NCBI RefSeq assembly: GCF_003149455.1
Contig: NZ_QFFK01000001.1
Location: 310,001-374,000 of the forward strand
Direction of reading: 5' to 3'
DNA length: 64,000 nt
From: Chitinophaga deserti
GTDB taxonomy: Bacteria > Bacteroidota > Bacteroidia > Chitinophagales > Chitinophagaceae
Shown: one piece after another, positions 1-9,155 of the stretch
Layout of the letters: each line of letters begins with the position of its first letter
How positions within the stretch are numbered: position 1 is the first letter of the stretch
Notes under the pieces: generated by a model
Told to the model about the DNA's origin: nothing
Seen by the model: the letters and a program-made list of their open reading frames with translations, nothing else
Database searches by the model: none
Translations under genes and position numbers: made by a program

Positions 1-1305
1 TTCGGTATGGCGGATGTGCTCACGCAACTGATCTTTGTTTAAACCTGCAATGGGTGCTGCATGGCTGCGTACACGTACTTCGTTCACAAATCCAATGGCC
101 TCTGCGGTTTTATTGTTTTCGTTGGCAGCTTCTGCCAGCATCAGCAGCACGTCGGCATAGCGGATCACGGAAATATTATACCCTACATAAGCTCCTCCCC
201 TGTCGTTAGGATAGGCGTATTTGTTGAAGTATACCGTACGCACCATGGTACCTTTCACATCGGCATAAGGCACCAGGTTGGCAGGGGTATTGAGGTCCCA
301 CATGGCAGACTGCGGATCATCGAAGAAGATGGTACCGTACACACGGTCACTGAAACCACCACCGGGTGTTTTATCGTTCTTCAGGGTTTGCACCAGCCAG
401 TCTGAGGGGTACAGCAGCTCCCAGCCATCGAGCACACCGGGGCGCACCTCGAAGTTGAAAGGATGTCTTTCATCAGACACCGTACGGTCTCCGCTGAACT
501 GTATCTCGAAAATGCTTTCCGGTCCGTTTTCCTTCGTACCATTAAAGTTGTCAACGTAGTTAGCGTTGAGTGTGTACTGCCCGTAGATCTCACGGAACTT
601 GGCTTCTGCCAGTGCCCACTTTTCGCGGAACAGATAGGTTTTAGCCAGCAATGCTTTTGCGGCACCTTTTGTAGCACGGCCTTTATAGGCATCTGTGTAA
701 TTGGGAGGAAGCACGGCTTCAGCATCCGTCAGATCCTTTTCGATCTGCGCCCATACATCTGCAGCAGATGCCTGCGGTGCCTGGAGCTTGGTAATATCCT
801 TCTCGAACTTCAGTACCAGCGGCACATTTTCAAATCCGTTCACCAGCAGGAAGTAATTGTATGCGCGGAGGAATTTGGCTTCCCCTACGATCTGGTTACG
901 CTCGTCCTGCGTCATCACATTAATGGAAGGTACTTTCTCGATCACCTGGTTGGCACGGCCAATACCGGCATAGCAGGTAGCCCACAGCCCCCAGGGACCG
1001 CTTTCATCTGCACTATTCACAAATGCAGCGAGGTTTTTCCCATAAGGCTCGTTCTTATTATTATCGATATCGTCGCCTTTATAATTCAGTGTGGTAAACA
1101 CTTCTTCGAACCAGGTCCATTTAGAACCGTCGTGCGCCTGCAATGCACCATAGGTGGCTGTGATACCCTGAAGGGCGTGCTGGCGGGTGGTCCAGAAAGT
1201 ATTCTCCGTTAAGTTTTGCTTATCGTCCAGTTCCAGGTATTTGTCCGAGCACGCAGTGAAAGTTGCGGCGGTAAGGAAACTGAGGACGGCTATTTTAAGT
1301 TTCAT
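1..1305 (-). CDS. SusD-like outer-membrane lipoprotein (C-terminus cut by window edge)
   Basis: The reading frame stays open to the left edge, so only the first 435 residues are visible. It starts MKLKIAVLSF, has a lipoprotein signal ending FTAC (Cys19), and continues with the helical SusD pattern: an N-terminal tail on the lipid anchor, an early YLELDD segment and an FLRAYNYF helix typical of RagB/SusD. SusD proteins sit on the cell surface as lids of SusC transporters and capture glycans or peptides. The gene lies 22 bp downstream of a SusC gene on the same strand, so the two form an operon. The substrate cannot be read from this fragment. The missing C-terminus lies outside the window and is not evidence of truncation. 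Confidence 0.93.
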   Translation of the reverse strand, partial: MKLKIAVLSFLTAATFTACSDKYLELDDKQNLTENTFWTTRQHALQGITATYGALQAHDGSKWTWFEEVFTTLNYKGDDIDNNKNEPYGKNLAAFVNSADESGPWGLWATCYAGIGRANQVIEKVPSINVMTQDERNQIVGEAKFLRAYNYFLLVNGFENVPLVLKFEKDITKLQAPQASAADVWAQIEKDLTDAEAVLPPNYTDAYKGRATKGAAKALLAKTYLFREKWALAEAKFREIYGQYTLNANYVDNFNGTKENGPESIFEIQFSGDRTVSDERHPFNFEVRPGVLDGWELLYPSDWLVQTLKNDKTPGGGFSDRVYGTIFFDDPQSAMWDLNTPANLVPYADVKGTMVRTVYFNKYAYPNDRGGAYVGYNISVIRYADVLLMLAEAANENNKTAEAIGFVNEVRVRSHAAPIAGLNKDQLREHIRHTE

Positions 1306-1327
1306 AATGTTCGATTTTTGATTCAGT

Positions 1328-4300
1328 TTAGAAGCCTACGTTTACACCAACCACAAAGGAGCGGCTCATGGGATAATACCCACGGTCTACACCACGGCTG
1401 AAAATACCGGTGTTGGATAAGTCCGGATCAAAGCCGGTGTATTTCGTGAACGTGAGCAGGTTGAATGCTCCGGCGTAAATACGCAGACGGTCTACATGCG
1501 CCTTTTTAGTCAGCTCCTGCGGAAGGGTGTATCCCAGCTGAAGGTTCCGTAAGCGGAGGAACGATGCATCTTCGAGGAAGTAATCTGATACGCGGAGGTT
1601 CTCGTTCCTGTCTTCGTTGCTCAGGCGGTAAATGTCGGACCCTGAGTTAGAAGGGCTCCAGGCATTCACGAGGTCTGCAGAGCGGTAGAAGCGGTACAGG
1701 AACATCTTTGCACCATTGTACATTTTCTGCCCCTGCTTACCATTCAGGAAGATCATCAGGTCGAAGTTCTTCCAGGCAGCATTGAAGGTTACACCGTAAT
1801 CGAGTTTCGGCAAACCGTTGCCCATGATCTGCTTGTCCTCATCGTTCAGCTCACCATCTCCATTGGTATCATCGAAACGGAGATCGCCGGGCGCGGCATT
1901 GGGCTGCAGCTTATCACCACCTTTATTCACATGCGCATCAACCTCTGCCTGTGAGCGGAAGATGCCGGAAGATTTGTAGAGATAGAAAGATGCCAGCGCT
2001 TCACCTTTGCGGGTGATGGTAGTACCCCTGTTTGCGAAATCCACAAAGCCATCAGCAATCATCCCTTCGTCGTATCCAAGGCGGATGATTTTATTACGGC
2101 TGTGCGAGAGGTTCACCGTTACATCCCAGTAAAATGCTTTGGCGCCGGGCTGGCGGTAAGTGGCCGTCAGTTCCCATCCTTTATTCTCCATGTCGGCAAT
2201 ATTGGTCAGCGGCATAGCCGTGATGCCCGATGAAGAAGGGATTGGTGTTTCAGCCAGCATGTCAGACGTTCTGGACTGGAAATAATCGAAGCTGCCGCTG
2301 ATGGCACCTTTCAGGAAGCTATAGCTCAAACCAGCGTTGAGGGTGGAGGTTTGCTCCCATTTGATATTGTTATTGGCAAGACTGTTGGCGATGGCACCCA
2401 CATACACCTGCTGGCTCAGTGCGGAACCGAAAGGATAGTTCAGCAGCCCGTCGGAACCGGCGATGTAAATCTTGGCGAGGTACTGGAAGTTGGCCACGTT
2501 CTGATTACCAACAGAACCGTAGCTGAAGCGGGGCTTCAGTTCTGAGATCCAGGGTACATCGAAGAAGCTTTCGTTATGCAGATTCCAGCCACCGGATACG
2601 GAGTAGAAAGTACCGTAGCGGTTGAGCGGGCCGAACTTGGAAGAACCATCGCGGCGGAGGCTTCCCTGCAGGAAGTATTTATCGTTGTAGTTGTAAGACA
2701 CACGGCCGAAGTACGACTGGAGCGTGCTGGAATAGTTCCAGCCATTGGCGCGTACGAAATCGCTGGTACCGTCGATGATGAGCCCGGAGAGGGATTCAAT
2801 CAGCGGGCTGCTCAGGTGGTTACCCGAACCTGTTGTACCCTGGCTTACAGACTTCTCACGGGAGAAGCCGTACATGGCTTTCACATTATGCTTGCCAAAA
2901 GTCTGCTCATAGTTCAGCAGATGTGTAAACACCTGGAACTCGGTACGTCCGCGGCTTTCAGACCTGCTGGGGTTTTCTACCAGTGCCTGTGCACCGAAGT
3001 CGTAGGCAGGCGTTTGTGTAAACCCAAAAGTATTAACGATGTTGCGGCCCGCGCTGAAGTTGTAGGAGAATCCTTTCCAGAGCTTCAGATCGGCAGCGAT
3101 GTTGAATTGTAAATGATCGTCGGCAGACCGGCTGTTGCTCAGCATCATTTCCCCAACGGGGTTCCCTGATCCCAGTTCTGCTTCCGGCTTGGCATACCCG
3201 TTGGGCACCGAAGCATCAAAAATGCGTTTGTGCGGAAGGGTGTTATAGAGGTTCATGATGGGCGAAAACCCAGCGCCACCGTCACCGGTCACATCCCCGA
3301 AGTTCTTGTTATTGAAACGGGTATAGGAGAAGATAGGGCTGATTTTCAACCGGTTGTTCATGAGCCGGATCTCGGTATTGAGGCGGATGTTATCCCGCTT
3401 GGAGCCCGAATTGATGACGTTCCCGGAATGCTCCCAGTGGCCGAGAGAAAGGCGGTACGAAATCTTTTCCGAAGCGCCGGACACGTCTACATCATGCTTC
3501 TGCTCCACACCTTTTTTCATATACGCACCTACCCAGTCGGAGTTGGCGTACTTGCTGTCGTCCTGCACATAGATGGGAGGTGCGGAAGAGGAACCATCGT
3601 TCGCATACGCTTCTTTCACCACTTTGTTCATGGCAAACTTATCCAGCAGATCGATGTTGTTATTGAGCCGGTGCATGGAAACGTAGGAGTTGAAGTTGAT
3701 ACGCGGCTCGCCGGATTTCCCTTTTTTAGTGGTGATGATGATAACGCCCCCTGCTGCGCGGGCACCGTAAATGGTGGCGGCAGATGCATCTTTCAGAATG
3801 CTTACCGACTCAATATCGTTCGGGTTGATGTCGTAAGCATATCCCTGGGGGATACCATCTACCACATACAGCGGGTTATCGTTATTGATACTGTTCAGTC
3901 CGCGTACAAGCACCGTAGGGTTGGCAGCGGGGTTGCCCGTACCTGAGCTAACGATCACACCGGCAGCCTGGCCCTGCAGCATGGTTCCGATATTACCGGA
4001 AGGCTGCTTAGACAGGTTTTTGGTGTTAACGGTGGAAATGGCCGATGTAACATCCCCTTTCTTTTGGGTACCATACCCTACCACTACCACTTCATCAAGA
4101 CCTTTGGAGCTTTCTTCGAGCGCTACGGTGATATCGCTCTGGCCTGCTACCGGTATTTCACGGGAGGCAAAACCCATGGCGGAGATAACGAGCACTGCGT
4201 TGTCTGGAACTGTGAGGGTAAATTGACCGTTAACACCGCTGGCCGTTCCGTTACTGGTGCCCTTTACCTGGATGCTGGCCCCGGGAATGGCCTGCCCGGC

Positions 4301-4408
4301 GGCATCCGTAATTTTACCTTTGAGGGGCTTACCGGATTGGGCCATCGCCGCAAACCCGGATATTAACAGGACCAGCAACAGTCCGTTCCCTCGGAATAAT
4401 TTCCACAT
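1328..4408 (-). CDS. SusC/RagA-type TonB-dependent transporter
   Basis: The 1026-residue protein has a signal peptide (hydrophobic run ending MAQ near residue 24). A carboxypeptidase-regulatory-like beta-sandwich follows (about 28-110), then a TonB-box-like EVVVVGYGTQ segment and a plug carrying the family marker DGIPQGYAYDINPNDIES and an IYGARAAGGVI stretch. A long outer-membrane barrel ends in a terminal aromatic-containing strand (VGVNVGF). There is no STN domain, so it should not signal to a FecR-type anti-sigma factor. It would import the ligand captured by the SusD encoded just downstream. The upstream 218 bp on the reading strand is A-rich next to the start, as is usual for Bacteroidota. 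The membrane TPR-HTH regulator directly upstream is a plausible controller, but this is inference from position. Confidence 0.96.
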   Translation of the reverse strand: MWKLFRGNGLLLVLLISGFAAMAQSGKPLKGKITDAAGQAIPGASIQVKGTSNGTASGVNGQFTLTVPDNAVLVISAMGFASREIPVAGQSDITVALEESSKGLDEVVVVGYGTQKKGDVTSAISTVNTKNLSKQPSGNIGTMLQGQAAGVIVSSGTGNPAANPTVLVRGLNSINNDNPLYVVDGIPQGYAYDINPNDIESVSILKDASAATIYGARAAGGVIIITTKKGKSGEPRINFNSYVSMHRLNNNIDLLDKFAMNKVVKEAYANDGSSSAPPIYVQDDSKYANSDWVGAYMKKGVEQKHDVDVSGASEKISYRLSLGHWEHSGNVINSGSKRDNIRLNTEIRLMNNRLKISPIFSYTRFNNKNFGDVTGDGGAGFSPIMNLYNTLPHKRIFDASVPNGYAKPEAELGSGNPVGEMMLSNSRSADDHLQFNIAADLKLWKGFSYNFSAGRNIVNTFGFTQTPAYDFGAQALVENPSRSESRGRTEFQVFTHLLNYEQTFGKHNVKAMYGFSREKSVSQGTTGSGNHLSSPLIESLSGLIIDGTSDFVRANGWNYSSTLQSYFGRVSYNYNDKYFLQGSLRRDGSSKFGPLNRYGTFYSVSGGWNLHNESFFDVPWISELKPRFSYGSVGNQNVANFQYLAKIYIAGSDGLLNYPFGSALSQQVYVGAIANSLANNNIKWEQTSTLNAGLSYSFLKGAISGSFDYFQSRTSDMLAETPIPSSSGITAMPLTNIADMENKGWELTATYRQPGAKAFYWDVTVNLSHSRNKIIRLGYDEGMIADGFVDFANRGTTITRKGEALASFYLYKSSGIFRSQAEVDAHVNKGGDKLQPNAAPGDLRFDDTNGDGELNDEDKQIMGNGLPKLDYGVTFNAAWKNFDLMIFLNGKQGQKMYNGAKMFLYRFYRSADLVNAWSPSNSGSDIYRLSNEDRNENLRVSDYFLEDASFLRLRNLQLGYTLPQELTKKAHVDRLRIYAGAFNLLTFTKYTGFDPDLSNTGIFSRGVDRGYYPMSRSFVVGVNVGF

Positions 4409-4626
4409 ACATTTTGGTTTTTAGTTTTTTAAGAATAACATGGACCTGCCCGGGTACTGCTTGCATAGGTTTTTGTAGCAGAAGGACGTGAAATCACAGC
4501 CCCGGGAATGTATTCGTAAAGTAGACCGGAAAAACGGGCGCAGCGGCATTAAGGGCCTCTATCCGTGCCTTACAGGCACCTCTACAGGACCCCTACAAGA
4601 GGGTTAACTAATTGATAATAAAATAA
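4409..4626. other. Intergenic region between SusC and TPR-HTH regulator
   Basis: This 218-bp gap contains the upstream region of the SusC gene and the 3' end region of the regulator. It holds a small perfect stem, GTGCC(T)/(A)GGCAC at 4565-4579, within a longer imperfect foldback, with no U-run. An AT-rich repeat, CTAATT/AATTAG, sits beside the regulator stop codon. I found no TAnnTTTG promoter element on the minus strand here. Confidence 0.4.
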
Positions 4627-6282
4627 TTAGAAATTACGGAGAAAGTCAGACAGACTGTCTTTATGCTCCAGGTTAAACGCTTTCCGGAGACGGTAGCGGG
4701 CCATTTCAACTGACTTTACGGAGATATTATTGAGGGAGGCGATGTCTTTTATCGACAGGTTGAGGCGGATCTGGGCGCAAAGGCGGCGCTCATTTTCGGT
4801 AAGGTTGGGGAACTGGCGGAGGAGGTTGAAGAAGAAATCCTTGTGGATCTCGTTCACCGAAAGGTTGAAATCCTGCGCGTCTTTATTGATATCAAGATCG
4901 TGCTGGAACTTATTGACCATCTTATTGAACCGGGCAATATTCTCCTTTTTGGCATCGGAGTGGATGTCGAGGGAGGCCAGCTCGTCGATGAAATGGCGGA
5001 TCATTTCATTACGCTGGGAAATGTAAAGGGCGTAGTTTTTAAGATCGTTGTCCCGGAACTCCAGTTTATTATTGAGGGCTTCCTTTTCCATGAGGGCGCC
5101 ATCCAGCTCATGTTTGATGAGCGCCCGCTTCACTTCTTCCAGCTCTTTTTCCTTTTTCTGCTTTTGCTTCAGCTTGGAATACAGGAGGAAGCCTATAATA
5201 ATAAGGAGTATCACCCCGGCGGCCAGGGCGTTCCGCTGGAAGGACCGGAGCTCTTTCTGGGCCACGAGGGTAATGATGCGCGTCTGGTTCTCATCGGCTT
5301 CGCGCTTAAGCTTAAGGGCGGAGATGGCTTCGCTTTTACTTTTAGACAGTATCTCGTTCCGGACGCGTGTATATTCCTGCAGTTCGTTGAAGGCGGTTTT
5401 GTATTCACCCAGGTTCTGGTACAGGAGAACGGAATTGGTAAGGTTATCGAGCAGCTTCTCTTTCCGGGTATTGGAATTGCTTTGGTGAATGAGGGTACGT
5501 GCCTGTGCCAGCAACTCCCGGGCCTGAGGGTACTCCTTCAGCATAATGCGGCTGTAGGCCATCTGGTTAAGCACTTCCGCATGAGACAGGCCATCCGTTT
5601 GCCGGAGGGTGGCCAGTGCCTGATTGAAGTCGGCAATTGCTTCAGGATAACGGCCAAACTCGTTTTCACATATCCCCCTGTTACTGAGGGCAGTAGCCAC
5701 CATGCCTTCCAATCCCCGATCCCGGGCAAGCTGCAGGGTACTGTCGAAATACTTGCGGGCAGTGGCAAACTCGTCTTTTTGCAGGTATACCAGGCCGAGG
5801 GCGTTCAGTGAGAGCGCAATCCTGCGCGGATCGTTGAGGCGGCGGTAAATATCATATGCTTCCTGGTGGTACTGGAGGGCGAAATGGGCGTTTTCCGTAT
5901 CGTAAAATATCCAGGCCAGGTGTGTGAGGCTCCGGGCACGGGCACTGTCGGTTTTTACGAGGTCGAGCGCAGTATAGGCATAGTTAAGAGCCTGGTCGTA
6001 CTGGTCGTTATATAAATAGCCTTCCGATAAATTGAGGAGTGAAGCGGCCTGAAGGGCGGGATCTTCTTCTTTCAGTGCCAGCAGGTATGCTTCGTTGGCC
6101 CATACAAGGGCTATGTTGGTGGAGTCTTTATTATAATAGCCGGCCAGCAGGTTGAGCGTTCGGATTCTTTCCGGGGCTGACATCGACTTACCGGCCAGCA
6201 GGGCCGTGAGACTATCGGTGTTTACCTGTGCGGAAGCTGCCTGGCAAAAGCATGCCATCAAGAACCAAATCCAAATCCTCAT
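4627..6282 (-). CDS. TPR-containing membrane regulator with LuxR-like HTH
   Basis: This 551-residue protein has an N-terminal signal sequence (MRIWIWFLMACFCQAASAQ). Tandem TPR helices follow over about residues 35-330, with repeated A-x-x-x-Y/F and N-x-A/G-L patterns. One transmembrane segment lies near 350-370 (GVILLIIIGFLLYS), then a charged coiled coil. The C-terminal helix-turn-helix (SIKDIASLNNISVKSVEMAR) matches the DNA-recognition segment of LuxR/FixJ-like proteins. Bacteroidota use this architecture for one-component regulators with periplasmic TPRs and cytoplasmic DNA binding. It sits directly upstream of a SusCD pair on the same strand and probably controls it, but no binding site is proven. 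Repeated short motifs lie upstream of its own start (6318-6427). Confidence 0.88.
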   Translation of the reverse strand: MRIWIWFLMACFCQAASAQVNTDSLTALLAGKSMSAPERIRTLNLLAGYYNKDSTNIALVWANEAYLLALKEEDPALQAASLLNLSEGYLYNDQYDQALNYAYTALDLVKTDSARARSLTHLAWIFYDTENAHFALQYHQEAYDIYRRLNDPRRIALSLNALGLVYLQKDEFATARKYFDSTLQLARDRGLEGMVATALSNRGICENEFGRYPEAIADFNQALATLRQTDGLSHAEVLNQMAYSRIMLKEYPQARELLAQARTLIHQSNSNTRKEKLLDNLTNSVLLYQNLGEYKTAFNELQEYTRVRNEILSKSKSEAISALKLKREADENQTRIITLVAQKELRSFQRNALAAGVILLIIIGFLLYSKLKQKQKKEKELEEVKRALIKHELDGALMEKEALNNKLEFRDNDLKNYALYISQRNEMIRHFIDELASLDIHSDAKKENIARFNKMVNKFQHDLDINKDAQDFNLSVNEIHKDFFFNLLRQFPNLTENERRLCAQIRLNLSIKDIASLNNISVKSVEMARYRLRKAFNLEHKDSLSDFLRNF

Positions 6283-6317
6283 GAAGGAAAAATAACAAAA
6301 TTTAGGAAAAGACTGAT

Positions 6318-6434
6318 CTAATGTATACTTACTCCTTATTTAAAGAAGGGTTACTGTATATCTAATGTATATAAAATGCAGTAAAACCCAATACAGTACT
6401 GGATAAGGTACAGATTTATATACATTACAGTACT
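6318..6434. repeat. Short repeated motifs upstream of TPR-HTH gene
   Basis: The 9-mer TAATGTATA occurs at 6319-6327 and 6363-6371 and inverted at 6419-6427. A second short word, TACAGTACT, occurs at 6392-6400 and 6426-6434, and its partial complement TTACTGTA is nearby at 6351-6358. The stretch is AT-rich, lies in the 295-bp gap between the ROK and TPR-HTH genes, and is upstream of the latter. It may be a regulator-binding region. No protein is implicated by sequence alone. Confidence 0.4.
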
Positions 6435-6503
6435 ACTTAGGTAAGATTACGGTAAATATACTGAAGGGTACCATATCATTATCGTGAGCATATAGTATAA
6501 AAA

Positions 6504-6530
6504 AAACCGACCCTGAAAGAGGGCCGGTTT
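6504..6530 (-). terminator. Rho-independent terminator after ROK gene
   Basis: Read on the minus strand, the arms AAACCGGCCCT/AGGGTCGGTTT (one mismatch) close a 5-nt loop and are followed by a U-tract (the A-run at 6499-6506 on the plus strand). It lies about 50 nt past the ROK stop codon. Confidence 0.8.
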
Positions 6531-6577
6531 CCTTGTTCACTGTATTTCAATTTTGCCTTTATAATGATGCGGTTGGT

Positions 6578-7765
6578 TTACTGAGGTGTTGCATAATTCT
6601 CCATGACCAGTGCTGCGGATCCGAGCAGTTCGGCTTCATAGCCGAGGGCGGATACTTCTACCGCGGTTTGTGTAGCCAGCCGCGGTATGCAATGTTCATT
6701 GAGTGCCTGTTGTACGGGCGCGAGCCAAAGCCTTCCGGCAAGTGATCCGCGGCCGCTGAGCACAATAGAGCGAGGATTGAGGAGGTGGATCAGGATGGCT
6801 ACGCCACGCCCGATGTGATACCCTATTTCCCTGATCAGCTCTATACAGAATTTATCTCCCCGGGCTGCTGCTTCCATGATGCTTTCGGCATCTTTTTCAA
6901 TTTCACCGGTGGGGAAATGATCCTGCAGGGAAGATATCTTACCGTCCTGCAGGCCCTTCACGGCTTTGTCTATTAACACGAGCAGTGAAGTTTCTGTTTC
7001 GAGACAGCCGCTCTTTCCACAGCTGCAAAGTTTGTTGTTATTGAAAAGCGGGATGTGGCTGAACTCACCGGCAAAACCGTTGTTGCCGCGGAAGAGTGAT
7101 CCGTTAAGGATCATTCCCAGGCCTACGCCCCATCCGATATTAACTACCATACTGTTGGCCGCTTTCCGGGCGATGCCGAACCGGTATTCCGCCAGTGCGA
7201 TAAGACTGGAATCGTTATCGATATGGACCGGCAGGCCGGTGGCTGTTGCCAGGTATTCCACAATCGTTTGCTGCTCCGTTCCGTCCTGCATGGGGAAGCT
7301 GTAATTTTCACCACGCATCCCGTCAATAAACCCCGGCATTCCGATACCAACTCCCAGGATGCGCGACCGGTCTATCCCCGATTCATTTACCGCATCCGCC
7401 AGCAGTGTAGCCAAAGCCTTCAGTGCCGTCGGATTATTCTTCAAAGGCAGCTCGTGCCTCCGGATACCGCCTACATGGCTGTTGGTAAGGTCCATCATAG
7501 AGATGCGCGTCACCAGCTGGTCCATGGAAACCGACAGTATGTAAAGTGCCTTTTTATTAATGGTGTATGTAATGGGACGCCTCCCGCCGCTGGATGGTGC
7601 ATAGCCCGAAGGCTCCAGAATCTTCTCTTTCACCAGGTGATTAACCGTCCGGATCGTAAGCGGCAGACTCTTTCCGATGCGCTCGCTCAATTCAGTGGCA
7701 GATAACGTATTTGCATAGTAAATCTCCCTCAGTATCAAACGTTTATATTGCTCATCTTTTTTCAT
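6578..7765 (-). CDS. ROK-family transcriptional repressor
   Basis: The 395-residue protein has an N-terminal winged HTH (about residues 15-75, with LSATELSERIGKS and SSGGRRP) fused to a ROK sugar-kinase-like domain. The ROK zinc site is visible as CSCGKSGC preceded by GEFSH, where the usual ExGH motif reads EFSH. The glycine-rich GIGMPGF and GWGVGLGM segments are also present. Proteins of this build (NagC/XylR/Mlc type) repress sugar-use genes and release DNA on binding a sugar or sugar phosphate. The gene is transcribed away from the seven-TM AraC gene and has an inverted repeat upstream at 7810-7847 that could be its operator. The effector is unknown. A kinase role is less likely because of the HTH. 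Confidence 0.92.
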   Translation of the reverse strand: MKKDEQYKRLILREIYYANTLSATELSERIGKSLPLTIRTVNHLVKEKILEPSGYAPSSGGRRPITYTINKKALYILSVSMDQLVTRISMMDLTNSHVGGIRRHELPLKNNPTALKALATLLADAVNESGIDRSRILGVGIGMPGFIDGMRGENYSFPMQDGTEQQTIVEYLATATGLPVHIDNDSSLIALAEYRFGIARKAANSMVVNIGWGVGLGMILNGSLFRGNNGFAGEFSHIPLFNNNKLCSCGKSGCLETETSLLVLIDKAVKGLQDGKISSLQDHFPTGEIEKDAESIMEAAARGDKFCIELIREIGYHIGRGVAILIHLLNPRSIVLSGRGSLAGRLWLAPVQQALNEHCIPRLATQTAVEVSALGYEAELLGSAALVMENYATPQ

Positions 7766-7809
7766 GCAGGGAAAGAATCCACCTCAAGATAATAATAAAT
7801 TTAGAATGA

Positions 7810-7847
7810 AGACAAAACTTTCTAACTTTTTTAGGAAGTATTTGTCT
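7810..7847. promoter_or_regulatory. Inverted repeat in ROK/AraC divergent region
   Basis: AGACAAA at 7810-7816 pairs perfectly with TTTGTCT at 7841-7847, and the symmetry extends imperfectly inward (ACTTTC against GGAAGT). It lies 45-82 bp upstream of the ROK start. ROK repressors often bind such dyads and autoregulate, so this is a candidate operator. The assignment is inference. Confidence 0.45.
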
Positions 7848-8002
7848 AGTCCTTATAACCAATTGATAATAAAGCACATTCGCAAGTCAACCCATCTTAC
7901 TTTTCCCCGTTTCCCTCCCCCGTCCACCCTATTCTCCGTCTAACTTTACAGTTTTCCTTTGTCCACTATTCATCATGAAGCCACCTGATTTTTATTTATT
8001 TT

Positions 8003-8007
8003 AGGAG
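8003..8007 (+). promoter_or_regulatory. Shine-Dalgarno sequence of AraC-type gene
   Basis: AGGAG ends 6 nt before the ATG at 8014. A clear Shine-Dalgarno match is uncommon in Bacteroidota, where most neighbouring genes show only A-rich leaders. It supports the chosen start. Confidence 0.6.
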
Positions 8008-8013
8008 TTATCT

Positions 8014-9081
8014 ATGAACACCTGGCAGCAAATACTCTTATCCCTCAGCGCTCTTGGCGCCTGTAATGGTCTCATCCTCGGTTTGTATCTTTTACTCAAC
8101 CGGAAGGGCCGGCCATTGTGGACCTTCTTCATGGGCCTCATGTTGTTAATGATCAGCATCCGCGTAGCCAAATCCGTATTATTTTATTTCAATCCAGCCC
8201 TTCCGAAGCCATGCCTTCAGACCGGCCTAAGCGCCTGCTTCTTCATCGGCCCTTCTTTATATTATATGTTACTCTCTGCACGGAACGCCGGGAAGCCGGT
8301 GCCTAAAAGCTGGAAAGTAGCATGGGCCATTCTGTTGGGGATCGTAATCGTCGGCGGCACCGCCATTTCCTACCAGGCCTACCCGGCAATCTGGAACAAA
8401 GTGATCGCTTATATGATATATGCCCAGTGGTGCATCTACCTCTTGGCCTCCGTTTATATTATGCGGAAAGAGATTGCAGGCATTTTCGCAGGTAAAGCAA
8501 CCGTGCTGGAAAGGCAAATGCTGTCTGTACTCGCCGGCAATATCATCCTGTATCTCTTTTATGCACTCGCACTTTTCCGCTATCTCCCCGCAGCTTATAT
8601 TTCTGCGGCCGTTTCGTTCTCCTTTATATTATATGTAACCATTTTCATTTTCTTCTACGGCGGTAATACAAAAACAAACGGATCTCCATCTGCGAAAAAG
8701 AAAATACCGGAAGGCGATGCTCAGGCCTTACACGATAAACTCACAGCCGCTATGGCCGACCCTGCCATATATAAAGATCCCAATCTCAAACTGGGCGACC
8801 TGGCCCGCCGCATGCATATTACCCCTCACCTGTTATCCCAATTCCTGAACGATAACCTCGGCAGGAGCTTCTCCGCTTTCGTAAATGAATACCGGATCGG
8901 GGAAGCATGCCGGATCATTGCCGCCAACGACCACCTTTCTCTTGAAGCGATTGGCTACGAAGTAGGCTTCAATTCCAAATCCACATTCTATACAGCCTTC
9001 CGGAAAGTTACCGGCACCACGCCGGCGCTGTTCCGTGAAAACAATGGAGAAGTGCCACTTAGCGGGCGTCCGGGATTATAA
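8014..9081 (+). CDS. AraC-family regulator with seven-TM N-terminal domain
   Basis: This 355-residue protein begins with about seven hydrophobic helices (residues 5-215), followed by a charged linker and a C-terminal AraC HTH pair (about 235-345). The HTH shows LGDLARRMHITPHLLSQFL and the family signature IGYEVGFNSKSTFYTAFRKV. Such membrane-bound AraC regulators are common in Bacteroidota and presumably sense something at the membrane. The next gene, 74 bp downstream on the same strand, encodes a TonB-dependent receptor-like barrel that it may control. It diverges from the ROK repressor. An internal AGGAG ribosome site fixes the start. Confidence 0.92.
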   Translation: MNTWQQILLSLSALGACNGLILGLYLLLNRKGRPLWTFFMGLMLLMISIRVAKSVLFYFNPALPKPCLQTGLSACFFIGPSLYYMLLSARNAGKPVPKSWKVAWAILLGIVIVGGTAISYQAYPAIWNKVIAYMIYAQWCIYLLASVYIMRKEIAGIFAGKATVLERQMLSVLAGNIILYLFYALALFRYLPAAYISAAVSFSFILYVTIFIFFYGGNTKTNGSPSAKKKIPEGDAQALHDKLTAAMADPAIYKDPNLKLGDLARRMHITPHLLSQFLNDNLGRSFSAFVNEYRIGEACRIIAANDHLSLEAIGYEVGFNSKSTFYTAFRKVTGTTPALFRENNGEVPLSGRPGL

Positions 9082-9132
9082 TACAGGACGCCGGAATTCC
9101 CGCAACCGGACGTTCCCGGCCACGGGAGGTAC

Positions 9133-9140
9133 TAGGTTTG
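9133..9140 (+). promoter_or_regulatory. Putative -7 element (TAGGTTTG) before TonB-dependent barrel gene
   Basis: TAGGTTTG fits the Bacteroidota TAnnTTTG box and ends 15 bp before the ATG at 9156. No proper -33 TTG is seen at the expected distance, so the call is weak. Confidence 0.3.
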
Positions 9141-9155
9141 TGAAAAACAACCCTC

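Noticed and set aside
463..1212. Long plus-strand open frame opposite the SusD gene
   Set aside because: It is antisense to a clear SusD coding frame, has no recognisable domain and arises from codon bias of the real gene.
4565..4579. Small hairpin considered as a terminator
   Set aside because: The stem is only 5-6 bp without a U-run and lies about 50 bp past the regulator stop, so I did not call it.
4843..5811. 322-codon plus-strand open frame
   Set aside because: It lies entirely opposite the TPR-HTH gene, whose protein has clear domains. The antisense product has no domain pattern.
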